In this document: piece by piece, positions 1 through 10,781 of the stretch
How positions within the stretch are numbered: the stretch's first letter is position 1
Layout: each line of letters begins with the position of its first letter
Assembly (NCBI RefSeq): GCF_002960425.1
Contig: NZ_POIZ01000050.1
Coordinates: 1 to 51,694 of the forward strand
DNA length: 51,694 nucleotides
Source: Streptococcus suis
GTDB taxonomy: Bacteria > Bacillota > Bacilli > Lactobacillales > Streptococcaceae
Reading direction: 5' to 3'
Made by a program: the position numbers and the translations under genes
Notes under the pieces: model-generated
The model's database searches: none
What the model was told of the DNA's origin: nothing
What the model saw: only the letters and a program-made list of their open reading frames with translations

Positions 1-168
1 TTGGTTCCTTTTACTTGGTGACGAAGCTCGCCGGTTTTCTCTTTTAATTTTAACCATTGATAGATGGTGTTGCGTGAAATTTGGAAAATAGCAGATGCTT
101 CGGTGATACTGCCTGTTTTCTCACAGTATGCGAGAACTTTTTTTACGAAAATCTAATGAATATGCCAT
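1..168 (-). pseudogene. IS630-type transposase, N-terminal fragment, frameshifted
   Basis: Reading leftwards from an ATG at 168, the sequence gives MAYSLDFR. After an A7 run (138-144) it continues one frame over as KKVLAYCEKTGSITEASAIF and onward to a QISRNTIYQWLKLKEKTGEL stretch. This matches, from memory, the helix-turn-helix N-terminus of IS630-Spn1-type transposases of streptococci. One base too many in the A run breaks the frame; transcriptional slippage is possible but not shown. The gene runs off the left edge of the window, so the state of the rest is unknown. IS630-Spn1 has been proposed to mobilise RUP-type repeats, and a RUP-like element lies at 33486-33588. Confidence 0.75.
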
Positions 169-239
169 AAATACATAAAATCATAAATGTACTGGTTTTG
201 TTTCAATTAGCTATATTTCAACACGCCGTACGCATGAAG

Positions 240-277
240 AAAATGCATGTAACTGTTTTCTAGCTACATGCATTTTT
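240..277 (+). terminator. Stem-loop with T run
   Basis: Arms AAAATGCATGTA and TACATGCATTTT pair perfectly over 12 bp around a 13-nt loop and are followed by T5, so this looks like an intrinsic terminator. The palindrome could work on either strand. It lies just upstream of the IS630-type fragment. Nothing else is recognisable between 169 and 423. Confidence 0.6.
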
Positions 278-423
278 CCAAAAATATTTTCACGATATTT
301 TTGTAATTGCTTTGATTTATCCTCGTTATCACCTACATTATAACAGAATTTCATGATGAAAATATAACTTTTTATGAAAATTAGTTATCTAAAAACGAAA
401 TTTTCTTCATACGTTTGGCGTGA

Positions 424-663
424 TATTTCAAGAACTTAGTCAAAGAGGAACTGACAAGTAAAGAGGGAGCCTGCATTTATGCCAAACGCAAGGTGGATGT
501 CAAACCTGTATTTGGTAGGATGAAGGGTGTTTTTGGCGTGCGCAGAGTGCATGTCAGAGGTCAAAAGGTGGTTGAAACAGAGATAAGTGGCTCATTTGGA
601 CTAACCTCATGTATGTTTCGTCACTTACAGTATAGTCCATTTGGGCTTTTTATTGTAGTTTGA
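424..663 (+). pseudogene. IS1182-type transposase, C-terminal remnant
   Basis: An open frame without a start codon reads YFKNLVKEELTSKEGACIYA, then KRKVDVKPVFGRMKGVFGVR and RVHVRGQKVVETEISG, to a TGA at 661-663. The R-K-x-D-V-x-P-V-F-G motif followed by F..RR.HVRG is typical of the end of IS1182/IS5-like DDE transposases, where the final catalytic region precedes a conserved arginine-rich segment. A TGA stands directly before the frame and no 5' part is present. The last 20 codons look diverged, so this is a dead 3' remnant. Confidence 0.7.
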
Positions 664-717
664 AATGAACTAGCGCCACTGATTAAAATTATCTAATTTT
701 TTACTGTAAATAAGAAG

Positions 718-1445
718 CTAAAATTTCATCTTGACTAAAAAAACATCAACTTTTTTATTATCTGGTGACTTGCTGCTTTCTAAGACATACTTCTGGCCAT
801 TTCTTTCAACAAATAAAATAAGTTCTGTTCCTGCTTCATTCACATAGCAATCCTTGAGGATATACAGTTCTCCTTCTCCGATCACATAACCATAAAACTG
901 GATTGATATTGGATTACCGTTCAAAAATACGGACTTAAGTAATTCATCAGGCACTGAGTAACCGTAATATTTTTGCTGTGTAGCTGGAGTCCCTTAAAGA
1001 TAACGTATACTTTTTTTCTTGGCATAAGTTTCTATTAAGTCAGAAGTTTCCAAAGTGGAAATATCCCTTACTTGTCTTTCTTCCTCCAACAAGTCATGCA
1101 ACACCATTTCGATTAACTCTTTGTCTGAGGAAAATTCTTGTTTGAGTTCCTCTGCTTTCATTACCATTGCAGAAAATGTTGTTTGAACGCTTTGTTGCTG
1201 TTCTTGAGGTAAAGATTCAATATAATGACGTTGTTCATCTCGAGATTGAATAAGAATACTACGATAATAACTTTCCGATTTCGAATAGGTTATATCAGAT
1301 TCCTCTGATTTTTTTGAGATTGCTCAATTTTCCTAATAGTTGATGAAGTAGAACTACCATTATTTGATGTAATATTTGTTTTTTCAAAATTACATGCAGA
1401 CAAGAATACCAGTAAACCTGCTGTTAAAATGAAAAATCTTTTCAT
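718..1445 (-). pseudogene. Lipoprotein gene broken by a frameshift and an in-frame stop
   Basis: The gene starts with an ATG at 1445 behind AGAAAGGA and encodes MKRFFILTAGLLVFLSAC, a signal peptide with an LSAC lipobox. The frame then ends early at 1290. Adding one A to the A7 run (T7 at 1309-1315 on the plus strand) restores about 100 codons of a charged helical protein (KSESYYRSILIQSRDEQRHY onward) to a TAA at 994-996. The same frame then continues open through 13 codons and a 78-codon stretch to 718. The 78-codon part would have to start at a GTG (954) with no visible Shine-Dalgarno sequence, so it is best read as the C-terminus of the same roughly 240-residue protein. The family is not recognised. 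Phase variation at the A7 run is possible, but the second lesion argues for decay. Confidence 0.6.
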
Positions 1446-1491
1446 GAGCGAATCCTTTCTGGATATTAATTTATCCTTAGTATACAAGTAA

Positions 1492-1638
1492 TTACTCTAT
1501 TTTTCCAGTAGGAAGAGTATGAGAGACAGCAGTATTATTTTTTAAATCAGGAAGAACAGAGACTTTCATTCCCTTTACTGATTCCCCATGTCCCCACCAT
1601 GCGTCTACGGAAATAAATTCTTCTCCCCCCTTGGCATC
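1492..1638 (-). pseudogene. Possible 3' remnant of a gene upstream of the broken lipoprotein gene
   Basis: A 48-codon open stretch without a start (AKGGEEFISVDAWWGHGESV, then KGMKVSVLPDLKNN) ends at a TAA 46 bp before the lipoprotein start. An in-frame TGA stands directly before it. The amino acid composition looks protein-like, but no family is recognised. It is probably the end of a deleted neighbouring gene in the same orientation; the sequence alone cannot prove it was ever translated. Confidence 0.3.
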
Positions 1639-1676
1639 TCAACTACCTCAACTGAGGTACTTCCCCACCATACAAG

Positions 1677-1702
1677 AAAAAGCCTTGCAATCAAGGCTTT
1701 TC
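1677..1702 (-). terminator. Terminator beyond the outermost rlmD tail copy
   Basis: AAAAGCCTTG and CAAGGCTTTT pair around a 4-nt loop, and a T run follows on the minus strand. It lies 35 bp downstream of the TAG (1737-1739) of the outermost copy of the rlmD 3' end. This suggests it was the original terminator of rlmD before the two 116-bp units appeared. The hairpin is symmetrical enough to act on both strands. Confidence 0.7.
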
Positions 1703-1736
1703 ATTATCCCTTTCGTTCAAAGGTTTCTAATATTTC

Positions 1737-1760
1737 ACCAGCAGAGCAACACACTCTATA

Positions 1761-1774
<14 letters not shown>
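1737..1774 (-). pseudogene. Outermost duplicated 3' end of an rRNA methyltransferase gene
   Basis: On the minus strand this reads P-N-T-H-H-I-E-C-V-A-L-L-V-K-Y-stop, the typical last residues of the TrmA/RlmD family. The functional rlmD ends [16 protein letters not shown]. The copy differs after the PNTHHIE core and is followed by its own terminator. It therefore looks like the ancestral chromosomal gene end, now separated from the gene body by two 116-bp units. Confidence 0.7.
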
Positions 1775-3326
<1,552 letters not shown>

Positions 3327-3343
3327 CTAATTTTGGACATGAA

Positions 3344-3630
3344 AAAGGCTGGGCAAAAAGCCCAGGGCCACTTCTCAGAGTTCGCGTCAACATCTCAGCG
3401 CAGTGGTTGATTGGCAGATTTGTTCGTGTATTACACTCCAAATCTGACCATTACGACTGTTGCGAACAAAGTTCGCTTCATCTCCAACCTCCAAAGGTTC
3501 CCCGAACCTTTGGAGCTATGCGGGGGTGGGAGTGAAACAGTCTGGGAATAGACTGTTTCAGCTCAACAACTAGAAATAAATACTTGTTGACGAACTCTTT
3601 TTGAGCTAGTCGAGTTCTTTCCCACTCCCT
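3344..3630. repeat. 290-bp structured dispersed repeat, copy A
   Basis: This fills the gap between rlmD and psr. It is a close inverted match to copy B at 16016-16303. Five hairpins are visible: GGCTGGGC/GCCCAG (3346-3364), CTCCAAAGGTTC/GAACCTTTGGAG (3489-3515), GAAACAGTCT/AGACTGTTTC (3535-3560), TCAACAA/TTGTTGA and GAACTC/GAGTTC. No reading frame is shared by the two copies. The hairpin at 3489-3515 has different arm sequences in copy B but still pairs perfectly. Confidence 0.85.
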
Positions 3631-3646
3631 CTAGTATATCACATTT

Positions 3647-4969
3647 TTATCGCAAGCCCAAATCAGCTAAACGTTGCTGGTATTTTTCAAAGTCGACACG
3701 TAGGGCCATACCTCCGTACATATCGTAATCATCAATCCAATCCCCATTTTCAGGAATGGTGATTCGTTCGATTCCATTGGCTGCATCCATAACAACTCCT
3801 GGCCCATGGAAGAGCATAAAGGCTTGAGGAACTGTTGTCGGGGTCATTGCCACTACTTTACCAAGTGCTTCAGCTCCTGAAAAAAGCTTCAGAGGATTTT
3901 TTGCTTGGGTCATGACTGCAGCCAGAACTTGTTGTTGGCGCTTGGTACGACCAAAATCTCCCTCATCATCTGAGCGATAACGAGCATAGTTGAGTAAGGT
4001 TTTTCCATCCATCTGCTGTGGACCGACCTGAATGGTTTGATAAGGTGGTGCATTTTCCTCCAGCTGCAAATCATTTGGTGCTTCCACCGAGCTGACAGTT
4101 TCACCATCAATGGTTGAAAATTGTGCATCAATGGTCACACCCTCTGGAAAGAGCGTGTCAATAGTCGTTGCAAATGTTGCAAAATCAACCATGGCATAGT
4201 AGTCAATATCAATACCAAAATTGTTTTTTAAAGCCTTGCGAACTTCCTCTGCTCCCTGCTGATTATCTTGTTCTCCAAGGGTATAGGCGGTATTCAATTT
4301 ATACTCATACCCCTCAATGTCGACCAAGGTATCCCGCATAAAGCTAACCAATTTCACCTTATTGTCACTATTGTTAATATTTAAGACCATAATGGTATCT
4401 GTTCGTGTTTCCCCCGAACTCTCACCAACACGACCATCCGTACCCAAAATCAAAATATTGGTACCATTGGCAGAGCTGACCCCATTAAATACTTCAGCAG
4501 TTGGTTGCTCAGTTACACTATTCAAGCCTTTAAAAAAACTAAAGCCTACAGCAAAAACAAATAATAGAAGGACTAAGGCTAGGACACTGAAAATCCGCTT
4601 TACTCCCCATTTTTTCCTCTGTTTTGGCTTCTTTGGCATTTTAGGAAGATCGTCCACTACTTCTAGCCGTGTTCTAGTTTGCTTTGTCTTCCTGCTTCTT
4701 CTCGACCTAGACTCTGGGTAAATCGGAAGAAGATCGTCTTCCTGCTCGATTTCTTCTTGAAACCCATCTTCTTCCCTATCTTCAATGATATGTCTAGGAG
4801 TTTCAACAGCAGTCTTTTTTGGCTGACCATGGCGAATACGGAGTTCCTTCTTATAGAGAAGATAATCCAGCTCTTGCCGTTCCTTGTCATTTAAATAATG
4901 GATATTTTTATGTAAATAATCCAACCTCAACTCTTCATGGTGGGTTAAGATTCCTTTGTTTTTCCTCAT
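3647..4969 (-). CDS. psr: LytR-CpsA-Psr family cell wall ligase
   Basis: LCP proteins move undecaprenyl-linked glycopolymers (teichoic acid, capsule) onto peptidoglycan outside the cell. The protein has 440 residues. A long charged cytoplasmic N-terminus (1-120), rich in Lys/Arg and acidic clusters, is followed by one membrane span (about 124-146) and the extracellular LCP domain from about residue 170 (NILILGTDGR, RTDTIMVLNIN, SFMRDT, YARYRSDDEGDFGRTKRQQQ). The conserved Asp and Arg residues that bind the polyprenyl phosphate are present. It lies 15 bp downstream of pheA, the same order as psr next to pheA in S. pneumoniae, so it is probably cotranscribed with the aro genes. No terminator is evident before repeat copy A. 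Confidence 0.9.
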   Translation of the reverse strand: MRKNKGILTHHEELRLDYLHKNIHYLNDKERQELDYLLYKKELRIRHGQPKKTAVETPRHIIEDREEDGFQEEIEQEDDLLPIYPESRSRRSRKTKQTRTRLEVVDDLPKMPKKPKQRKKWGVKRIFSVLALVLLLFVFAVGFSFFKGLNSVTEQPTAEVFNGVSSANGTNILILGTDGRVGESSGETRTDTIMVLNINNSDNKVKLVSFMRDTLVDIEGYEYKLNTAYTLGEQDNQQGAEEVRKALKNNFGIDIDYYAMVDFATFATTIDTLFPEGVTIDAQFSTIDGETVSSVEAPNDLQLEENAPPYQTIQVGPQQMDGKTLLNYARYRSDDEGDFGRTKRQQQVLAAVMTQAKNPLKLFSGAEALGKVVAMTPTTVPQAFMLFHGPGVVMDAANGIERITIPENGDWIDDYDMYGGMALRVDFEKYQQRLADLGLR

Positions 4970-4984
4970 ACGTTCATCTTCATC

Positions 4985-5812
4985 CTAACTGGCAACATAT
5001 ACTTGATAATTACCTAGTATTTTACATGATATTCCCAAACTCGTCAATTCTTCAAGGGAATAGGACAGTAGGTCCTCGGATTGATTTTCAAGGTCTAAAA
5101 TGAAAAAATACTCTCCCAAGGCTGTTTTCAAAGGACGACTTTCAATTTTTGTCAAGCTAATCCCTCGCCATGAAAAGACAGACATGGCTTTATATAGAGC
5201 ACCTGGCAAATTATCAGGTAGGGTCAAGGCAAGGCTGGCTTTTTTAGTCCCCTCCTGTAAGGCCAAAATCGGTGCTTCTGTCCCTAAAATCCAAAAGCGT
5301 GTAAAATTCTCACTCATTTCCTGTATATCCTTGGCAATGACTTCCAAGCCATATTCCTCTGCTGCTGCTTGTGGCGCAATAGCCGCAAAAGGCTGGTCTG
5401 GATGCTCTGCGACAAAGCGTGCTGCATAGGCTGTGCTGGCTGTCACCTCTATCCGAGCTTGAGGAAAATGTTCCAAGATATACTTCTTACCTTGCGCAAT
5501 GGCTTGTGGGTGAGAATAGATAACCTCAATCGTCTTATCCGCACTGCTCGCCAAAAGTTGCTGGGCAATGGGCTGAACGATTTCTGCAACCGCATGGATT
5601 TCTGCCTGATGAAAGAGGTAATCAATGGTTTCATGCACACTTCCCTCAATAGAATTTTCTACTGGAATCACAGAATAAGCAACCTGCCCTGTTTCATAGG
5701 CTTTAATCACTTCTGTAATGGTCCCAAAAGCTTGTAAATCGGCATTTGGAAAGGCCTGTTGGGCAACCTGATGCGTAAAGGAACCACGAGGTCCTAAGTA
5801 AGCTACTTGCAT
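4985..5812 (-). CDS. pheA: Prephenate dehydratase
   Basis: It converts prephenate to phenylpyruvate, the committed step to phenylalanine. The protein has 275 residues, normal for a monofunctional enzyme. The dehydratase domain occupies about 1-180 and includes the TRF motif at 171-173 (NFTRFWILG), whose threonine is essential in this family. A C-terminal ACT domain from about 192 contains GALYKAM and ESRP (224-227), the phenylalanine-binding elements, so feedback inhibition by Phe is expected. The ATG overlaps the end of aroK by 10 bp, which indicates translational coupling in the aroA-aroK-pheA-psr operon. Confidence 0.95.
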   Translation of the reverse strand: MQVAYLGPRGSFTHQVAQQAFPNADLQAFGTITEVIKAYETGQVAYSVIPVENSIEGSVHETIDYLFHQAEIHAVAEIVQPIAQQLLASSADKTIEVIYSHPQAIAQGKKYILEHFPQARIEVTASTAYAARFVAEHPDQPFAAIAPQAAAEEYGLEVIAKDIQEMSENFTRFWILGTEAPILALQEGTKKASLALTLPDNLPGALYKAMSVFSWRGISLTKIESRPLKTALGEYFFILDLENQSEDLLSYSLEELTSLGISCKILGNYQVYVAS

Positions 5813-6294
5813 AGAATTTTCCTTGCTACTTGTTCTGGACTTAGATCATCTGTATCGATGACAGTATCTGCCAATCCTTGATAGAGGGACATTCGCTCTT
5901 GATAAATGGTTTCAAATTCGTCCTTGCTATGTTGTAAAAAGAGGGGACGTTTGGATTGATTATCCTGGCTAATTCGCCCATAGGCAACTTCAAACGATGC
6001 AGTCAATAAGACATTATTTTCCTTATTTTCTTGCAACAACTGACGATTTTCTTCGGATTTGACCACCCCGCCGCCTGTTGACACGAGACAATCGGCTGGC
6101 AAGGTCAACAATTCTTTCAAGACTTCTGTCTCAAATTGACGAAAGGCTGCTTCACCCTCCAGACTGAAATAATCTGCGATGGACATGCCAATTCGTTCCT
6201 CAATAATCTGATCCATGTCGTAGACAGGTAAATCCAGCAAATTTGCAGTGGTGGTTTTTCCAACTCCCATAAATCCAAGTAAAACGATTGGCAT
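5803..6294 (-). CDS. aroK: Shikimate kinase
   Basis: It phosphorylates shikimate with ATP to give shikimate 3-phosphate. At 163 residues it has the usual size. Visible motifs are the Walker A GFMGVGKTT (7-15), the shikimate-binding Asp in YDMDQ, and the STGGGVV loop. The KRPL segment (SKRPLFL) lies in the lid region that contacts ATP. It sits 8 bp after aroA and overlaps pheA, so it is in the same transcription unit and supplies the substrate of AroA. Confidence 0.95.
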   Translation of the reverse strand: MPIVLLGFMGVGKTTTANLLDLPVYDMDQIIEERIGMSIADYFSLEGEAAFRQFETEVLKELLTLPADCLVSTGGGVVKSEENRQLLQENKENNVLLTASFEVAYGRISQDNQSKRPLFLQHSKDEFETIYQERMSLYQGLADTVIDTDDLSPEQVARKILCK

Positions 6295-6302
6295 AGCTTC
6301 TC

Positions 6303-7592
<1,290 letters not shown>

Positions 7593-7611
7593 TCAAAATA
7601 GTATTAGTTTC

Positions 7612-7647
7612 ATTCTACCACATTTACAAAATATTTTCAGATTTTTT
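7612..7647 (-). promoter_or_regulatory. aroA promoter overlapped by a shared 15-base motif
   Basis: On the minus strand TAGAAT (7612-7617) preceded by TGG makes an extended -10, about 20 nt upstream of the likely 5' UTR end. Seventeen bases further up lies CTGAAA in place of a good -35. This weak -35 sits inside AAAAAATCTGAAAAT (7633-7647). The same 15 bases occur exactly upstream of the ABC importer promoter (15961-15975). A regulator bound here would contact the aroA -35 region. Confidence 0.55.
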
Positions 7648-7667
7648 TGACAATTTATTGACAATAG

Positions 7668-7769
7668 CTGAAAATAATATATCTTTTATGTTAAATTTTC
7701 AGAATTTACTGTAAATTATACTTGGAATACCATATCTTTGTTTAAAAATCTTAAAAATAATGGTATAAT
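7668..7769 (+). promoter_or_regulatory. Promoter and repeated TTTTCAG half-sites ahead of the DAHP synthase genes
   Basis: An extended -10 (TGGTATAAT, 7761-7769) lies 34 bp upstream of the first DAHP synthase start; the -35 around 7739-7744 (TTGTTT) is weak. Upstream lie an inverted CTGAAAAT (7668-7675) and a direct ATTTTCAGA (7695-7703). With the copy at 7633 these make three copies of the same half-site between the divergent aroA and DAHP synthase genes. No T-box (no AGGGTGGNACCGCG element) or leader peptide is visible here. Confidence 0.5.
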
Positions 7770-7802
7770 TGAAAAAATCTAGTTACGAAAGAGGACAATC
7801 TA

Positions 7803-8822
7803 TTGTTTACAGCAACCAGTGAAAAAATTGATATCAATCAAGTACGAGAACATTCTAAACTCTCTCCAGAAACGCTTGCCAAAAAACAAGCCCGTGACCG
7901 TGAGCTTGAGGCGATTTTAAAAGGCGAGGATGACCGACTTCTCTTGGTCATCGGCCCATGTTCATCTGACAATGAAGAGGCCGTCTTGGACTACGCACAT
8001 CGCCTGGCTAAACTTCAAGAAGAAGTCAAAGATAAAATCTTTATGGTCATGCGGGTCTACACTGCCAAGCCACGTACAAATGGTGACGGCTACAAGGGCC
8101 TCATGCACCAACCAGATACAGATGCTGCGCCAAGTCTTATCAACGGAATTAAGGCTGTTCGTAATTTGCACTACCGCGTCATTACCGAAACTGGATTGAC
8201 AACAGCAGATGAAATGCTTTATCCAGAAAACTTACCCCTAGTTGATGACTTGGTTTCCTACATCGCTATCGGAGCGCGTTCGGTGGAAAACCAACAACAC
8301 CGGTTTGTTGCATCAGGTATCGACGTTCCAACTGGTCTCAAGAACCCGACATCCGGTAACCTCAAAGTCATGTTCAACGGTCTTTTTGCCGCACAGAAGA
8401 AACAATCATTCCTATTCAATAATACGGAAGTTGAAACATCTGGCAATCCACTTGCCCACGTTATTCTTCGTGGCGCAGTCGATGAAAACGGTAAATATTT
8501 ACCAAACTACTACTACGATAATCTCTTGGAAACCATTGAACTCTATGACCAATTTGGCTTGAAAAATCCATTCATTATCATTGATACCAACCATGATAAC
8601 TCAGGTAAGAACTACATGGAGCAGATCCGTATTGTTCGTCAAACCTTGATTAACCGTGATTGGAATGAATCCATCCGAAACTATGTTCGTGGATTTATGA
8701 TTGAATCCTACATCGAAGACGGTCGCCAAGACAATCCAGATGTCTATGGAAAATCCATCACAGACCCTTGCTTAGGCTGGGAAAAAACACAAGAACTCAT
8801 CCGAGAAATTTACAACAGATAG
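7803..8822 (+). CDS. aroG: 3-deoxy-7-phosphoheptulonate synthase (first of two)
   Basis: It condenses phosphoenolpyruvate with erythrose 4-phosphate, the entry step of the shikimate pathway. The 339-residue protein is a type I (AroF/G/H-like) enzyme: LLVIGPCSSDN, VMRVYTAKPRTNGDGYKGL, GARSVENQQHR and DTNHDNSGKN carry the PEP-binding and metal-binding residues (Cys, His, Glu, Asp). The start is TTG at 7803, eight bases after AAAGAGGA; no better start lies nearby. It is followed after 9 bp by a close paralogue and then by aroE and aroB, all on the plus strand. Two copies usually allow separate feedback control by different aromatic amino acids; which one senses what cannot be read from sequence. 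Confidence 0.94.
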   Translation: MFTATSEKIDINQVREHSKLSPETLAKKQARDRELEAILKGEDDRLLLVIGPCSSDNEEAVLDYAHRLAKLQEEVKDKIFMVMRVYTAKPRTNGDGYKGLMHQPDTDAAPSLINGIKAVRNLHYRVITETGLTTADEMLYPENLPLVDDLVSYIAIGARSVENQQHRFVASGIDVPTGLKNPTSGNLKVMFNGLFAAQKKQSFLFNNTEVETSGNPLAHVILRGAVDENGKYLPNYYYDNLLETIELYDQFGLKNPFIIIDTNHDNSGKNYMEQIRIVRQTLINRDWNESIRNYVRGFMIESYIEDGRQDNPDVYGKSITDPCLGWEKTQELIREIYNR

Positions 8823-8831
8823 GAAAATACT

Positions 8832-9857
8832 ATGGGAATCCACAAACGTAGCACCAGTTTAGACATTGATAAAGTAAAGGAACTTTCCAAGTTAGAAGGA
8901 GAATTTCTAGCTGCAAAAAATCAGCGCGATGAAGAACTGAAAAGAATTATCCGAGGTGAAGATGACCGTCTGCTCTTGGTTATCGGCCCTTGCTCATCAG
9001 ATAATGAGGAGGCCGTTCTAGAATATGCACGTCGTCTCTCTAAGCTTCAAGAGGAAGTCAAAGATAAAATCTTCATGGTCATGCGGGTTTACACAGCTAA
9101 ACCACGTACCAATGGGGAAGGCTATAAAGGACTGGTTCATCAGCCAGATACTTCTAAATTACCAGACCTCATTAACGGAATTGCAGCCGTTCGTAATTTG
9201 CATTACCGTGTCATTACTGAGACCGGACTCACAACTGCTGATGAAATGCTCTACTCTGCCAACTACCCTCTTGTGGAAGACTTGGTGTCCTACCATGCCA
9301 TCGGGGCTCGTTCGGTTGAAGACCAAGAACACCGCTTTGTAGCTTCAGGTATTGACATGCCAACAGGCATGAAAAACCCAACTTCTGGCAACTTGACTGT
9401 CATGTTCAATGGTATCTACGCCGCACAAAACAAGCAGAATTTTATCTATCGCGATGCCGAAGTTGATACAGATGGAAACCCGCTTGCCCATGCCATCCTT
9501 CGTGGTGCCAATACCGAACAAGGAACCTATGAGCCAAACTACTACTACGATATTCTCTTGAAAACGATCAAACAGTATGAACAATTTGGCCTTCAAAATC
9601 CATTTATCGTCATTGATACCAACCACGATAATTCTGGTAAAAATTATCTGGAGCAAATCCGTATCGTCCGTCAGACCCTCATCAATAGGGCTTGGAATGA
9701 ATCCATTCGCAAATATGTCCGTGGCTTCATGATTGAATCCTACTTGGAAGACGGCCGTCAAGATAGCCCTGAAGTGTTTGGCAAATCCATTACCGACCCT
9801 TGCTTGGGCTGGGATAAAACGGAAGACCTTATCCGTGAAATCTACCAGACCTTATAA
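8832..9857 (+). CDS. aroG: 3-deoxy-7-phosphoheptulonate synthase (second of two)
   Basis: This tandem paralogue of the preceding gene has 341 residues and the same active-site blocks (LLVIGPCSSDN, RVYTAKPRTNGEGYKGL, GARSVEDQEHR, DTNHDNSGKN). The two proteins are nearly identical in the core. They differ mainly in the first 30 residues and in short patches (for example TSKLPDLINGIAA against TDAAPSLINGIKA), which is where type I enzymes bind feedback inhibitors. It is translated from an ATG behind AGGAAAATACT, 9 bp after the upstream gene. The duplication is old enough for silent positions to have diverged, so both copies appear to be maintained by selection. Confidence 0.94.
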   Translation: MGIHKRSTSLDIDKVKELSKLEGEFLAAKNQRDEELKRIIRGEDDRLLLVIGPCSSDNEEAVLEYARRLSKLQEEVKDKIFMVMRVYTAKPRTNGEGYKGLVHQPDTSKLPDLINGIAAVRNLHYRVITETGLTTADEMLYSANYPLVEDLVSYHAIGARSVEDQEHRFVASGIDMPTGMKNPTSGNLTVMFNGIYAAQNKQNFIYRDAEVDTDGNPLAHAILRGANTEQGTYEPNYYYDILLKTIKQYEQFGLQNPFIVIDTNHDNSGKNYLEQIRIVRQTLINRAWNESIRKYVRGFMIESYLEDGRQDSPEVFGKSITDPCLGWDKTEDLIREIYQTL

Positions 9858-9899
9858 ACTCAACAATTAAAAAAATCAGATGAAAAATGGAGGAAACCT

Positions 9900-10769
9900 G
9901 TGACTATTGATGGATATACTCGCTTAGCTGCTGTTGTAGCCAAACCAATCAAACACTCTATTTCCCCCTTTATTCATAATCTGGCTTTTCAAGATACAGG
10001 TGTAAATGGAGTATATGTTGCTTGGGAAATTCCAAAGGAAGACTTGGCCGTTACGCTTGAAAATATCAAACGATATGATATGTTTGGTATCAATCTGTCA
10101 ATGCCCTATAAACAGGCTGTCATCCCGTATCTCGATGACCTAACCCCAGCAGCTCGCTTGATTGGAGCTGTCAATACCGTTATTCATCAGGATGGAAAGC
10201 TAATAGGGCACAATACTGACGGCATTGGATTTTTCAAGAGCTTGGAAAAGCTAAAAGGATTTCAAGTAAAGAACAAACGCCTAACCATTCTTGGTGGTGG
10301 TGGTGCTTCTACCGCTATCATTGCTCAAGCTGCTCTAGATGGGGCCAAGGAAATTACTATTTTCTGCCGCAAACAAAGCTTGGAAAGAACACAGGCGAGT
10401 ATTGCACCAATTGCTCAAGCTACTGGAGTGCCTATAAAGGTTCTAGTCAACGACAATAATCAGTTGATGCAAGAAGAAATTACCAAATCAGACTTGTTGG
10501 TAAACGGCACCAGTGTCGGTATGGACGGAGTTTCTCTACCTATCCCTGCCAACCTAGAATTCCCAGAGCAGCTCTTGGTTGCGGACATCATATACCAACC
10601 ATTTGAAACACCTTTATTGAAGCTTGCCCAGTCACAAGGCAACCCTACTATTAACGGTTTGGGCATGCTTCTCTTCCAAGCAGCCGAAGCCTTCCAAGCC
10701 TGGACTGGTAAGGAAATGCCAACTGACTTGATTTGGGACCAATTAGTCCAAAAATACGACATCAAATAG
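9900..10769 (+). CDS. aroE: Shikimate dehydrogenase
   Basis: This NADP-dependent enzyme reduces 3-dehydroshikimate to shikimate. It has 289 residues. Motifs: [10 protein letters not shown] (substrate serines), NLSMPYKQA with the catalytic lysine, [15 protein letters not shown] with the catalytic aspartate, and the nucleotide loop LGGGGAST. The start is a GTG at 9900 immediately behind GGAGGAAACCT. It follows the two DAHP synthase genes and precedes aroB by 12 bp in one plus-strand unit. Many streptococci keep aroE and aroB together with aroC, tyrA and aroA; here they are on the opposite strand from those genes. Confidence 0.94.
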   Translation: MTIDGYTRLAAVVAKPIKHSISPFIHNLAFQDTGVNGVYVAWEIPKEDLAVTLENIKRYDMFGINLSMPYKQAVIPYLDDLTPAARLIGAVNTVIHQDGKLIGHNTDGIGFFKSLEKLKGFQVKNKRLTILGGGGASTAIIAQAALDGAKEITIFCRKQSLERTQASIAPIAQATGVPIKVLVNDNNQLMQEEITKSDLLVNGTSVGMDGVSLPIPANLEFPEQLLVADIIYQPFETPLLKLAQSQGNPTINGLGMLLFQAAEAFQAWTGKEMPTDLIWDQLVQKYDIK

Positions 10770-10781
10770 AGAGGAAATCTG

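Noticed and set aside
424..663. Complete insertion sequence at the left end
   Set aside because: Only the last 79 codons of one transposase and the first 55 of another are present, from different families, without matching ends.
5100..5737. Plus-strand frames opposite pheA
   Set aside because: They overlap a gene with full catalytic motifs on the other strand and lack ribosome binding sites.
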